Source: Peptococcaceae bacterium (GTDB taxonomy: Bacteria > Bacillota > DSM-521 > Neomoorellales > Neomoorellaceae). Taken from it: a stretch of DNA of 17,702 nucleotides. Within the stretch, counting starts at the first letter, position 1. Each line of letters starts with the position of its first letter. A program made the position numbers and the translations under genes. Below the pieces are notes generated by a model. The model saw nothing but the letters and a program-made list of their open reading frames with translations. It was not told the DNA's origin and made no database searches. Shown here in pieces: positions 7,111 to 14,384 of this stretch. The stretch lies in assembly GCA_003509545.1 (NCBI GenBank), contig DOLC01000111.1:1-17702 (forward strand), read 5' to 3'.

Positions 7111-7926
7111 TTAGGCCGGGTTTTGGGCTTCGGGCCGGAAGTTGCCCCACCGCAACAGGAGGGATACGGTCAGTAGGATCACGGCGAAGGGTAAAAGGGT
7201 GACGGCTATTTCCACGGCCGAAGGGGCGTAGGACCAAAAGTCCACGAATACGGTCCCGTCCGGGGTGTATTCCCCGAGGGCGACGGGGTAGTTCCACCCT
7301 TCCACCTCCACTCCCGGGAGGGACAGGTGAAGGGGGAAGAGGTTGTAGGCGGGGGGCATTAACAGGAAGCGGTTGGCCAGGATGCCGGGGAAGACGAGGA
7401 AGCTTCCCAGGAGTAAGGAGCCCGGGGAGGCCTTCCCCCTGGCGGTAAAGAAGTAGAACATGGTGAAGGCCGGGAGGGCCAATTCCATGACGTAGAGCCA
7501 GCCGTAGCCTGCAAAGATGAGGCGCAGGGGCTCCAGCTCTTCGGGGGAAGCCCACCAACCGCGGATTAAGAGCTCGTTCAGGAGGAAGAAGAAATGGACG
7601 GCTAGGGCGCCGGCTGTGATGTGGGCCAGGCTGCGAAAGGCCCTGTTATGTTGGGCAAAGTTCTCCTTTCCCACCACCAGGATGGAGACCACCAGCACCA
7701 GGGCCGTGCCCGAAGCCACGGCTTTGGCTATGAAATCCGGCGCTAACAGGGCCGAGTTCCACCAACTGCGGGAGGCCTGGGTGGCAAAGATCCAGGCGGT
7801 CACTGTATGGATGAGGACCGCCACCGGCAGGCCCACCAGGGATATCCGCCGGGACCACTTCCTGGAGGTAAAAAACAGTTTCTTTGATGTTAATAATCGA
7901 GTGATACTTCTATTGCTAAATGGCAT
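7111..7926 (-). pseudogene. NrfD/PsrC-family membrane subunit, 5'-truncated at the IS607 element
   Basis: The ORF encodes 271 residues with six clear hydrophobic helices (about 28-48, 66-86, 97-117, 138-160, 168-188, 238-260). The patterns RRISLVGLPVAVLIHTVTAW and SYAPSAVEIAVTL resemble NrfD/PsrC quinol-interacting anchors of molybdoenzyme complexes, which usually have 8-10 helices and 310-400 residues. The N-terminal helices are missing. The first 20 or so codons (7867-7926) are AT-rich and seem to belong to the left end of the insertion element, so the ATG at 7926 is fortuitous. The catalytic and FeS subunits that should accompany it are absent, except for a fragment on the far side of the element. 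It is probably non-functional. Confidence 0.72.
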
Positions 7927-7929
7927 TAT

Positions 7930-7949
7930 CTGATATAAACTAATATCAG
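7930..7949 (+). repeat. Perfect 7-bp inverted repeat just before tnpA
   Basis: CTGATAT and ATATCAG flank a 6-base centre ten bases before the tnpA start codon. Its position inside the left end suggests a recombinase-binding or autoregulatory site; that role is inferred. Confidence 0.5.
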
Positions 7950-7959
7950 GTGGTGCCTT

Positions 7960-8646
7960 ATGAAGCTATATACTATCAGGGAATTCGCTGAGAAACTGGG
8001 GGTAAGCGTATCCACACTTCGTGCATGGGACAAGGAAGGCAAGTTGGTGGCCCTAAGGACGCCTACTGGCAAGCGTCGGTACACCGAAGAGATGCTGTAC
8101 CGCGCCCTGGGTTTAAAGAACCGGGAAGAACCCAAAAAGGTTGTGCTTTACGCCAGGGTTTCTTCGGCGGGGCAGAAGTCCGACCTGGAGAACCAGCTGA
8201 ACTACCTTAAGGAATTTGCCGCCGGCAGGGGTATGCCAGTCGATGAGATACTTACAGATGTCGGTTCTGCTCTTAATTACCGGCGCAAAAATTTTTTAAA
8301 GCTTTGCGGGATGGTGACCCGGGGAGAAGTCAGGACCGTTATCGTTGCCTATAAGGATCGCTTGGTGCGTTTTGGGTTTGAGTTTTTCGAGGACCTGTTT
8401 GCCAAGTTCGGCTGTGAGATACTGGTAGTCAACCGGGCAGAGGACGCATCCCCGGCACAGGAGCTGGCTGAAGACCTTATAAGCACCGTGCAGCACTTTG
8501 CAGCCAAGCTCTACGGCCAGCGGACATACAAGGCACGCAAGCTGGTAAAAAAGGTGCGGGAGGCGATAGCTGGTGCAACGGACAGTAAGGCAGAAGAGCC
8601 TGCCGCTGAACAGCGGGAAGTGGGCGGAGCTGGCGGAGACCGCTGA
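7960..8646 (+). CDS. tnpA: IS607-family serine recombinase TnpA
   Basis: A 228-residue transposase. The N-terminal MerR-like helix-turn-helix (about 1-45: YTIREFAEKLGVSVSTLRAW, then TPTGKRRY) binds the element ends. The small serine-recombinase catalytic domain follows, with the nucleophile in YARVSSAGQ (S68), basic and structural residues in YKDRLVRFGFE (131-141), and the ..HFAAKLYGQRTYKARKLVKK helix near 178-197. All catalytic motifs look intact, so it could be active. Its reading frame overlaps the start of tnpB by 74 bp, a common IS607 arrangement that suggests translational coupling. The last 25 residues, rich in Ala, Glu and Gly, are probably just a by-product of this overlap. An inverted repeat lies immediately upstream. 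Confidence 0.95.
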   Translation: MKLYTIREFAEKLGVSVSTLRAWDKEGKLVALRTPTGKRRYTEEMLYRALGLKNREEPKKVVLYARVSSAGQKSDLENQLNYLKEFAAGRGMPVDEILTDVGSALNYRRKNFLKLCGMVTRGEVRTVIVAYKDRLVRFGFEFFEDLFAKFGCEILVVNRAEDASPAQELAEDLISTVQHFAAKLYGQRTYKARKLVKKVREAIAGATDSKAEEPAAEQREVGGAGGDR

Positions 8647-10003
8647 GGCATATGCCCGGCAGAAGGACGCCTTCCTGGTAGAGTACGCGCATATCAAATG
8701 CCTGCACTATCTCGGGGACAAGCGTTCCCTCCGCAACGAATTAGTTTCCCGGCGTTTCGCCAGCCCGTTTGGGCTGCAGGCCCGTATGTGGAAGCTCGCG
8801 CTGGAGGACGCCCTCTACACACTCGAAAGGCAGTGGGAGGCGGCCATAGAGGCGGTAAAGGACCTGGTCGCGCGTCATGAAGGGTTCGTGGAAGAAGAGA
8901 AGCACTATGCGTTTTGGTTACTGTACAGGCCGCGGAAGGGGAGCCGGGACTGGAGAAGGATACAGGCCATCTTCACCGGGGAGGACGTAAAGGGACAGAA
9001 CATAGACCTGGACGCCTCCGGGAGGAGCAGGGTACGGAAATACCTCAAGCGCGTTTTCCGGCGTGTTTTGGGCGGGAGGCCCCGGGTGAGGCAGGCCCGG
9101 AGCTTCGCCCTTGACCCGCAGATGTACCGGGTCTTCAGCACGGGAAAGCGGCAGTACATAGCCGTGGCCACCCTTACTCCCGGGGAGCGGGCGGTCATCC
9201 CCTTGGCGGGGGTACATGCGATAAGCGGCAACCTGAGGATAGTGCTTTTGCCGGATGAGCGGGCGGTGGAGATCCACATAAGTCTGGACCCGCAGGTCTA
9301 CCCTCCCGGGGAGGGAGAAGTGGGCATAGACTTGGGCGTTACGGAAGTTTTTACCGACGACACCGGCCGGAAGTACCGGTCGGAGTACGGCGAAGCCCTG
9401 CGGGAGATGTCGGACTACATACTGGACAAGGGCAGGAAGCGGCAGAAACTGTGGGCACTCTACCGGAGGAACCGTGAAGAAGACCCGGCAAGGGCGCGGC
9501 GCATAAGGAGGCACAACCTTGGCTTTGCCAAACAGCACAGGAAGCACGGGAAGTACAGGCGCAGGTGCGAGAACGAGATCAACCGCGCCTTCAATGAGCT
9601 TTTTAAGACCCGCAGGCCCGGGGTGATAGCATATGAAGACCTGTCGCACTTGCGGGGCAAGGCGAAAAGCAGGGGGCTTTCCAGGAAGGTCAGCCTGTGG
9701 ATGCGCCGCATAACTAAGGAGCGGCTTGAATACAAGAGCTGCATTTACTCCGTGGCCGACCTGGGTCCGGTGAATGCGGCCTACGCCAGCCAGGAATGCC
9801 CGGTCTGCCACTGGGTGGACCCGCAGAACCGCAACGGAGACGTTTTTAAGTGCCGCAAATGCGGCTTTACTGGTGATGCGGATCAGGTTAATGCCGTAAA
9901 TGTGAAGGGCAGGTTACACGATGAAGAAATAACGAGGTATACGCCCTACAGAAAAGTTAAAGAAATCCTCCTGCGGCGGTATTACGAAAAGGACGCGGTT
10001 TAA
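8573..10003 (+). CDS. tnpB: IS607-type TnpB, RNA-guided nuclease family
   Basis: A 476-residue TnpB, rather longer than the usual 370-430. The RuvC-like active site looks complete: D253 in EVGIDLGVTEVFTDD, E355 in GVIAYEDLSHLRGK, and D437 in GFTGDADQVNAVNV, the (H/D)AD.V.A.N form of the third motif. The zinc finger CPVC(409-412)...CRKC(427-430) is intact. TnpB proteins of this family are ancestors of Cas12 and cut DNA using an RNA made from the 3' end of the element. The start is GTG at 8573 with GGGAGG about 10 bases upstream, inside tnpA. The long basic N-terminal part (1-245) carries the WED/REC-like region, e.g. SPFGLQARMWKLALEDA. The GC-rich tail that follows is the candidate guide RNA. 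Confidence 0.95.
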   Translation: MQRTVRQKSLPLNSGKWAELAETAEAYARQKDAFLVEYAHIKCLHYLGDKRSLRNELVSRRFASPFGLQARMWKLALEDALYTLERQWEAAIEAVKDLVARHEGFVEEEKHYAFWLLYRPRKGSRDWRRIQAIFTGEDVKGQNIDLDASGRSRVRKYLKRVFRRVLGGRPRVRQARSFALDPQMYRVFSTGKRQYIAVATLTPGERAVIPLAGVHAISGNLRIVLLPDERAVEIHISLDPQVYPPGEGEVGIDLGVTEVFTDDTGRKYRSEYGEALREMSDYILDKGRKRQKLWALYRRNREEDPARARRIRRHNLGFAKQHRKHGKYRRRCENEINRAFNELFKTRRPGVIAYEDLSHLRGKAKSRGLSRKVSLWMRRITKERLEYKSCIYSVADLGPVNAAYASQECPVCHWVDPQNRNGDVFKCRKCGFTGDADQVNAVNVKGRLHDEEITRYTPYRKVKEILLRRYYEKDAV

Positions 10004-10480
10004 GTATAGCAGTTCTGCCCCGGGTGTCCCCGGGGCGCGGGAGGCAGGGGAGGCCCGGCGGGAGAAAGTGCTGGTGGGACGTGTGCCGGCTGGCGGCGGG
10101 CACATGCGAAGGCAGGCTTTAACGATGATGGGCCTTTTAGGATCCTGAGCACCGCCGGGTGCCCTGCTGGGAGTGCATGCGTAGCGGCACGCTGGCAGCG
10201 GTGCCAACCTTCCCTGTCCTCTCCGGGTGGGAGCCCGGCAGGCCGGGCACTTGTACCACTCCGCCGTTTGGAAGCCACGTGTCCACTGGGGGGGGACGGT
10301 GGCCTCCGGGCTACCGGGCGGTGCCCCTGGGGGGCACGTGTGTGACTGTTTCGGGCGGGACTCCAGAAGCCGGGGCCACCTGCCCCGCCAGCCGGGCAGG
10401 TGGGGGGAATCCGGCCTCTCGGAGAGCGTGAACTTCAGGCCTGCTTTGCTGTCAGGTTGCTATCTTTTGATAGAACTTGG
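10004..10480 (+). ncRNA. Candidate omega-RNA (TnpB guide RNA) region
   Basis: The 430 bases after the tnpB stop have no credible ORF and are very GC-rich. They contain six inverted repeats: 10017-10024/10029-10036 (8 bp), 10082-10087/10099-10104 (6 bp), 10150-10155/10198-10203 enclosing 10159-10163/10186-10190, 10233-10239/10242-10248 (7 bp), 10321-10327/10331-10337 (7 bp, 3-base loop) and 10376-10385/10394-10403 (10 bp). Known TnpB guide RNAs are transcribed from this position, with the scaffold ending at the right end of the element and the guide taken from the flank. If the right end is near 10480, the guide would begin TAGCAAAAATGAAAC. Boundaries and processing are inferred. Confidence 0.6.
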
Positions 10481-10766
10481 TAGCAAAAATGAAACAGTTG
10501 ATGAGGGTAACGGTATCCACAGGCTGCACGCTCTGGTTTACACCTTGGCAGAAGACGGTAACCGCCGTGTCGGCCCGGCCGAAGAGGCGGGCGGCGGCTA
10601 CGATGTCCGCGGCCGGGACGCCCGTTAGTTCTTCGGCTACTTCCGGGGAATAATGCGGGGCGGCTTCCGCCAACTCGTCGAATCCGGCCGTGGCTCTGGC
10701 GATGAAGACTTTGTCTATTAGGTCTTCTTTTATTATTAAGACATGTATGATGCCGTACAGCCTCGG
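10481..10766 (-). pseudogene. Internal fragment of a molybdopterin oxidoreductase (formate-dehydrogenase-like alpha subunit)
   Basis: In one minus-strand frame this stretch reads HVLIIKEDLIDKVFIARATA, then GFDELAEAA..YSPE.AEELTGVPAADI, AAARLFGRA and QGVNQSVQPVDTVTLINC. This is the segment of FdhA/FdhF-type enzymes where the '..DLID..FI...T.GF..L' helix precedes 'TGVPA.DI..AARL' and the 'G..Q...G.D.V..I.NL' strand. Only about 95 of an expected 700-900 residues remain, with no start, no FeS cluster motif and no Sec/Cys active site. It ends at the right end of the IS607 element. At its 5' side it is fused, in another frame, to the PAS regulator. It must be a deletion remnant. Confidence 0.72.
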
Positions 10767-11547
10767 CAAAGGGCGACCGGTTCTGCTGCAGCGTCTCCAG
10801 TTCGTGCTTGTACAAAAGGAGTTTATTTTCCAGGATCTCAAAGCGGCGGCGAAAATCCCTTATGCTTTCCGAAGCCACGGTGTCCTGGGACACGACCCGG
10901 CCCACGCCCCCCAGGATTTCGCCGCCTTTCTTCAGGGGAACCTCGGCCACGAGGAGCTTTTGCCCCTGGAACTCAAGGTCGGCATCGAGGTAAGGCCGGC
11001 CCGTGGAGAGGACTTCGGGCAAGCGCGTAAAGGGGATGACTTTCCCTACCGGCCGGTTCTCCACCTGGCGGTTATCCAGTCCCAGGAGGGTGCGGTAGTT
11101 ATCGTTGCAGTAGACAACGCGCGCTTCTTTGTCCACTACCACCAGGCCCAGGGGCAGTTCGGCCAGAAGGGCCTCATAGAGGTCGATAAGGTCTTGCCGG
11201 GAGGGCAGTTCCTCTTCGCAGGGTGGAGGTGAACCGGCCGGCTCTAAAACGACGACGGCTCCCCCTTCGCCCTCCCCCAGGGGGAAATAGCTGATGCGCA
11301 AGGTGCGGTTTAAGCCGCGGTAGGTGGTACCCACCAGAGGGCGGCCGCCGGTGAAGACCTCGGCCAGGCGCGTGGAGGGAAATATTTCCGTTAATCTTCT
11401 TCCCCTTACCTCCTGTTCCGGAAGGCCAAGGAAGGATAAGGCCTGGGGATTTATCCGGGTAATCCGGCCTGCGCCGTCCACTATGATAAAACCGTGGTTC
11501 AGGGAGGCCAGGACCTCGGCCAGTAAATCTACCCGACCGGACACCAA
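10767..11547 (-). pseudogene. PAS-domain regulator truncated before its expected sigma-54 AAA+ domain
   Basis: About 260 codons survive. There are two PAS domains: residues 8-100 (NHGFIIVDGAGRITRINPQA) and 122-222 (ELPLGLVVVDKEARVVYCND). A short coiled coil follows (DFRRRFEILENKLLLYKHELETLQQ, 231-255). This order normally leads straight into the AAA+ domain of PAS-type sigma-54 activators (ENKL..YK.EL...), which is missing. From about residue 260 the ORF runs on for 110 more codons (to 10435), but that part is an out-of-frame reading of the adjacent molybdoenzyme fragment and the element end. The start is TTG at 11547 or GTG at 11544, with GGTGATGAG upstream. A TATAAT at 11593-11598 on the minus strand may be its -10. 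It could still be translated as a sensor-only stub. Confidence 0.7.
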
Positions 11548-11602
11548 AGGCTCATCACCGCCTCAAGACCTCCAGAGTCCCTGCCGGAACTTATTATAAT
11601 AC

Positions 11603-11629
11603 AAAAGGCCCGGCCTTTACAGCCGGGCC
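11603..11629 (-). terminator. Intrinsic terminator overlapping the IclR stop codon
   Basis: GGCCCGGC and GCCGGGCC (11607-11614 and 11622-11629) form an 8-bp GC-only stem, followed on the minus strand by TTTTGTATT. The IclR stop codon TAA lies in the loop, so the 5' arm encodes the last residues of the protein. Confidence 0.85.
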
Positions 11630-12426
11630 CCCCCGGACCCCAGGATTTGCGAGATATTATTCGCCGCGGTTCTGACCCTTTCCGCCAGTCTGCCGTACAA
11701 CAGCTCATCTGTTACACGGCTGCTGGGGCCGGAAACGCTAAGGGCAGCCACTACCCGTTGTTCGTGGTTTTTGATGGGGGCCGCGACACACCGCACCCCT
11801 TCTTCGAGTTCGCCCTTGTCCACGGCAAAACCCTGTTCTCTGATTTTTTCCAGTTCCCGCTCCAACTCTTCAGGATCGGTAATGGTGGCCGGGGTGAAGG
11901 CCTTTAAAGGGGTAGCGGCCAGAAATCTTTCCCATTGGTATGGGCTGAGGAATGCCAGCAGTACCTTGCCTGTGCCCGTGCAGTAGGCGGGGGTACGGGT
12001 GCCGGGGCGGGCGAGCATTTTGATTATGTTTCTGGATTCCACTTGATCGATATACACTACTTCGAAACCGTCCAGCACGGCCAGGTTGGCCGTCTCGTTG
12101 AATTCCTCCACCAGCTCCCGCAGGTACGGACGGGCCACGGCGCGTATGTCCAGGGAATACAGGGCCCGGTTGCCGATTTCAAAGGCCTTCAGGCCCAGGC
12201 GGTATCTGCCCTGGTAGGGTTCCTGCTCCACAAAACCCCTGCGGGCCAGGGTGCCTAGGAGCCGGTGGACGGTGCTGACATGAAGCCCCAGCTCCGCGCT
12301 CAAAGCAGAAAGCATGACCGGCCCCTCAGCCCGGGCCAGCGCCTCCAGGATGGCCAAGGCCCGGTCCACGGCCTGGACCCCCTGGATTTTAGAGTTCTTT
12401 CCCCCTCGTCCCTGCTGCCGCGGCAC
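11617..12426 (-). CDS. IclR-family transcriptional regulator
   Basis: An IclR-type repressor/activator. A winged helix-turn-helix (about VQAVDRALAILEALA through STVHRLLGTLARRGFVEQ) is followed by the IclR effector-binding domain, with RLG.KAFEIGNRAL, FNETANLAVLDG.EVVYIDQVES, YCTGTGKVLLAFL and the C-terminal GVRCVAAPI...VVAALSVSGP. I chose the GTG at 12426 because AGGGGAAAAAGG precedes it at good spacing; an upstream in-frame TTG at 12441 would add five residues (274 aa) but has no better site. It begins 16 bases after the glutamate-synthase-like gene, so both are probably co-transcribed, and that enzyme or its substrate is the likely regulatory target. It ends in an intrinsic terminator. Confidence 0.93.
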   Translation of the reverse strand: MPRQQGRGGKNSKIQGVQAVDRALAILEALARAEGPVMLSALSAELGLHVSTVHRLLGTLARRGFVEQEPYQGRYRLGLKAFEIGNRALYSLDIRAVARPYLRELVEEFNETANLAVLDGFEVVYIDQVESRNIIKMLARPGTRTPAYCTGTGKVLLAFLSPYQWERFLAATPLKAFTPATITDPEELERELEKIREQGFAVDKGELEEGVRCVAAPIKNHEQRVVAALSVSGPSSRVTDELLYGRLAERVRTAANNISQILGSGGARL

Positions 12427-12442
12427 CCTTTTTCCCCTCAAT

Positions 12443-14026
12443 TTAAGATTCTAAAATACGTTCCGCTTCTTCCGCATCTAAATCGGTGATATAAGGTATA
12501 CCGCTGATTTCAGCAGCCTCCCGTGTAAGGGCTGCCAGGTCATCGCGGCTAATATATTGCAATGCAAACTTGCGGGCTCCACACATAAGCTGCTGCAGGC
12601 CCACTCCGAGGCGATCAAAGTAACTGTACACTCCGATGGCTGCCGGCGGAATATCGGCAAAGGCTTTACCGTACTTGGCCTTTAGTTGAGCGGCAGCTAC
12701 GAAAACCTGTTCCACTGTAGTGCCATATTTGTTGGCGATTTCCGCCGGGAGCTTGCCTTTCTTAATATTTTCACCCAGGGTTTTACCCACCATGGCGGCT
12801 GTCAGGGGAGCCCGAGCCATGCCCACCGCCTTAACGTAGGGCGCTCCCAGGGCCAGGCCCTTGAAGACCTGATCTTCCAGCACAAAGCCGCCGGCTATGG
12901 CTACACTGGGAATGAAGGCGCCTTGTGCGGCCAGCTTTTGTAAATATTTGTAAAGCAGGCATTCCAGGTAAACGGTGGGAACACCCCATTCATTCATCAT
13001 GCGCCAGGGGCTCATTCCGGTACCTCCGCCGGCGCCATCCACAGTAAGGAGGTCTATCCGGGCTTCGGAAGCAAATTTTACAGCCCTGGCCAGATCGGCC
13101 GGCCGGTAAGCGCCCGTCTTTAAAAAGATATATTTAGCGCCATGGCGGCGCAGCTCTTCCACCCGGGCCAGGAAAGCGTCGCGCTCGACCATGCCCAGGC
13201 GGGAATGCCGTTCGAATTCTTTAAAAGCACTTTGCCGGAAGGCTTCCTGCACCGCAGGATCTTCCGGATCGGGATAAACAACGTAACCCAGGCGTTTGAG
13301 TTCTAAGGCGCGTTCTAGGGACGCCAGTTTAACCTCCCCGCCGATATCTTTGGCACCCTGACCCCATTTTATTTCAACCGCTTCCACTCCCAGTTTCTCA
13401 ATAACATATTCTAGCACACCCAGGCGCGTATCTTCAACGTTGCTTTGTACTACAATAGTACCGTACCCGTCGTACCACTTTTGAAACAGCTTTACCCGTT
13501 TTTCCATATCAGGGGATCGCACTACACGGCCTCCCGAAATTTCCACCTGGGGGTCCATGGCGCATACATTTTCGCCAATGGTTAGAATAACCCCGCTGAT
13601 CGCCGCACCTATAGCGAGGCCTTCCCAATTCTCTTTAGCTACCTTGGTAGAACCCAATCCGGGTATAACAACAGGAAGCCTTAGTTTAATTTGGCTGCTG
13701 GCACCCACCGAGGTTTCGATCTTAACCGCGGGAAAGACTGCTTTATCGCTGTCGGCCTCTATGCCGGAGGCTCCGACTGCCGTTCCCATAATATTGAAAT
13801 GGGAGAAATCGATGGGATAGTCCTTTTCCGAGGCTGCTGTTATGGTTCCAAAGGGCTGGGGATAGATTACCTCCCGGCCGCGGTAGGCCGACTTGCCTAC
13901 TTCACATAGACCAGGACACCCCTCCAGGCATGTAGCGCACATGCCGCTGAAAGGGCAGACGCTACCCGGCGTACGGTTTTTGGTAAGGGTAGCGGCACTG
14001 GCGTTAATACCTTTGCTGAAACTCAT
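12443..14026 (-). CDS. FMN-binding glutamate synthase family protein
   Basis: A 527-residue protein with the FMN/2-oxoglutarate-binding barrel of glutamate synthase (GltS, PF01645). Motifs visible are EIKWGQGAKDIGGE (217-230), the phosphate-binding TVDGAGGGTGMSP (327-339), and SVAIAGGFVLEDQVFKGLALGA with YVKAVGMARAP. The N-terminus has five cysteines, C24, C30, C33, C37 and C41 (CPFSGMC..C...C...C), suggesting an FeS cluster. The usual GltS 3Fe-4S cysteine motif after the barrel is not seen, and there is no glutaminase domain. Such stand-alone proteins are often annotated as glutamate synthase, but their real substrate is uncertain. The ATG has AGAGGGGG upstream and a good promoter. An IclR gene follows. 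Confidence 0.9.
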   Translation of the reverse strand: MSFSKGINASAATLTKNRTPGSVCPFSGMCATCLEGCPGLCEVGKSAYRGREVIYPQPFGTITAASEKDYPIDFSHFNIMGTAVGASGIEADSDKAVFPAVKIETSVGASSQIKLRLPVVIPGLGSTKVAKENWEGLAIGAAISGVILTIGENVCAMDPQVEISGGRVVRSPDMEKRVKLFQKWYDGYGTIVVQSNVEDTRLGVLEYVIEKLGVEAVEIKWGQGAKDIGGEVKLASLERALELKRLGYVVYPDPEDPAVQEAFRQSAFKEFERHSRLGMVERDAFLARVEELRRHGAKYIFLKTGAYRPADLARAVKFASEARIDLLTVDGAGGGTGMSPWRMMNEWGVPTVYLECLLYKYLQKLAAQGAFIPSVAIAGGFVLEDQVFKGLALGAPYVKAVGMARAPLTAAMVGKTLGENIKKGKLPAEIANKYGTTVEQVFVAAAQLKAKYGKAFADIPPAAIGVYSYFDRLGVGLQQLMCGARKFALQYISRDDLAALTREAAEISGIPYITDLDAEEAERILES

Positions 14027-14051
14027 TTCTGGTCCCCCTCTTAAGAATTTG

Positions 14052-14074
14052 GGGTTCTCCTTGCAGGAGAACCC
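14052..14074 (-). promoter_or_regulatory. Perfect 9-bp hairpin in the leader of the glutamate-synthase-like gene
   Basis: GGGTTCTCC (14052-14060) and GGAGAACCC (14066-14074) flank a 5-base loop in the short leader between the predicted start of transcription (near 14087) and the ribosome site. No T tract follows, so it is not a terminator. It may be an operator for the IclR protein or a stabilising RNA hairpin. Confidence 0.5.
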
Positions 14075-14093
14075 TGCCTTAACCCCGGCAATT

Positions 14094-14123
14094 ATTTTAA
14101 TAAAATCGCCGAACCGGTGTCAA
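14094..14123 (-). promoter_or_regulatory. Sigma-A promoter for the glutamate-synthase-like gene
   Basis: A perfect TTGACA (14118-14123) is separated by 18 bases from TAAAAT (14094-14099) on the minus strand, a 5 of 6 match to TATAAT. The -10 sits in a 13-bp inverted repeat ATTTTA-A-TAAAAT (14094-14106), which could also bind a regulator. Confidence 0.65.
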
Positions 14124-14160
14124 TGAAAGGGTATTTCGCTATATGAAAACATGAGCCCCC

Positions 14161-14183
14161 AAAAAAGCCCGCCGTTGGCGGGG
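14161..14183 (-). terminator. Intrinsic terminator after the zinc-ribbon gene
   Basis: CCCGCC (14168-14173) and GGCGGG (14177-14182) form a GC-only stem followed on the minus strand by CTTTTTT, just after the stop codon of the small zinc-ribbon gene. Confidence 0.85.
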
Positions 14184-14186
14184 ACT

Positions 14187-14384
14187 TCATGCTTTCTTTT
14201 TCAAGTCGCACTGGACGAGGCCTTCGTAGCATTCGTCGCATAGGAATTGGCCGCAAACCGGACAGATCCGCATATCGCCTGGATTTACGTCCAGGCAGTC
14301 GTAGCAGTAGGCCGTATCGCAGTGACGGCATATAACGCCCTCCACCTTCTGGGCCTTACAGCGGTCGCAGACGGGTATCTTCAC
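14187..14384 (-). CDS. Small zinc-ribbon/Cys-rich protein (65 aa)
   Basis: The protein opens KIPVCDRCKAQKVEG and holds eleven cysteines in five CxxC pairs (VCDRC, ICRHC, YCYDC, ICPVC, LCDEC) plus a late single Cys, so at least two zinc sites are likely. It may be a zinc-ribbon or treble-clef adaptor; I recognise no specific family. I chose GTG at 14384 because AGAGGAGGG lies right before it. An upstream in-frame ATG at 14417 would give 76 residues, but a likely promoter (TTGGAC at 14440-14445, 16 bases, TATTTA at 14418-14423) would start transcription near 14411, after that ATG. It lies between pduL and the glutamate-synthase-like gene, each with its own terminator, so it is probably monocistronic. 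Confidence 0.75.
   Translation of the reverse strand: MKIPVCDRCKAQKVEGVICRHCDTAYCYDCLDVNPGDMRICPVCGQFLCDECYEGLVQCDLKKKA

Larger units (their letters stand above)
7867..10480 (+). mobile_element. IS607-family insertion element (tnpA serine recombinase, tnpB, candidate omega-RNA)
   Basis: It contains a complete serine-recombinase tnpA, an overlapping tnpB and a 430-bp structured non-coding tail, the standard IS607 order. The ends are estimates. The left limit is where NrfD-like coding stops (about 7867), and the right limit is where molybdopterin-oxidoreductase-like coding stops (about 10480-10494). Both estimated ends have a GG dinucleotide (7867-7868 and 10479-10480), in keeping with IS607 elements recombining at a short GG core without target duplication. 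Hairpins lie near both ends: CTGATAT/ATATCAG at 7930-7949 and CTATC/GATAG at 10460-10473. The left end is AT-rich compared with its neighbours. The exact termini need comparison with an empty site. Confidence 0.8.

Noticed and set aside
6926..7558. 210-residue minus-strand ORF overlapping the NrfD-like gene
   Set aside because: It is an alternate-frame reading of the NrfD-like gene, and it crosses the strong terminator at 7014-7051.
8918..9811. 297-residue minus-strand ORF opposite tnpB
   Set aside because: It is antisense to intact tnpB coding sequence, with no motif and no ribosome site.
10004..10434. Group I intron (IStron-like) or protein-coding content in the tnpB tail
   Set aside because: In IStrons the intron core lies 5' of tnpB, and I see no P7-like core here. 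The ORFs in this stretch lack ribosome sites and are by-products of high GC content.
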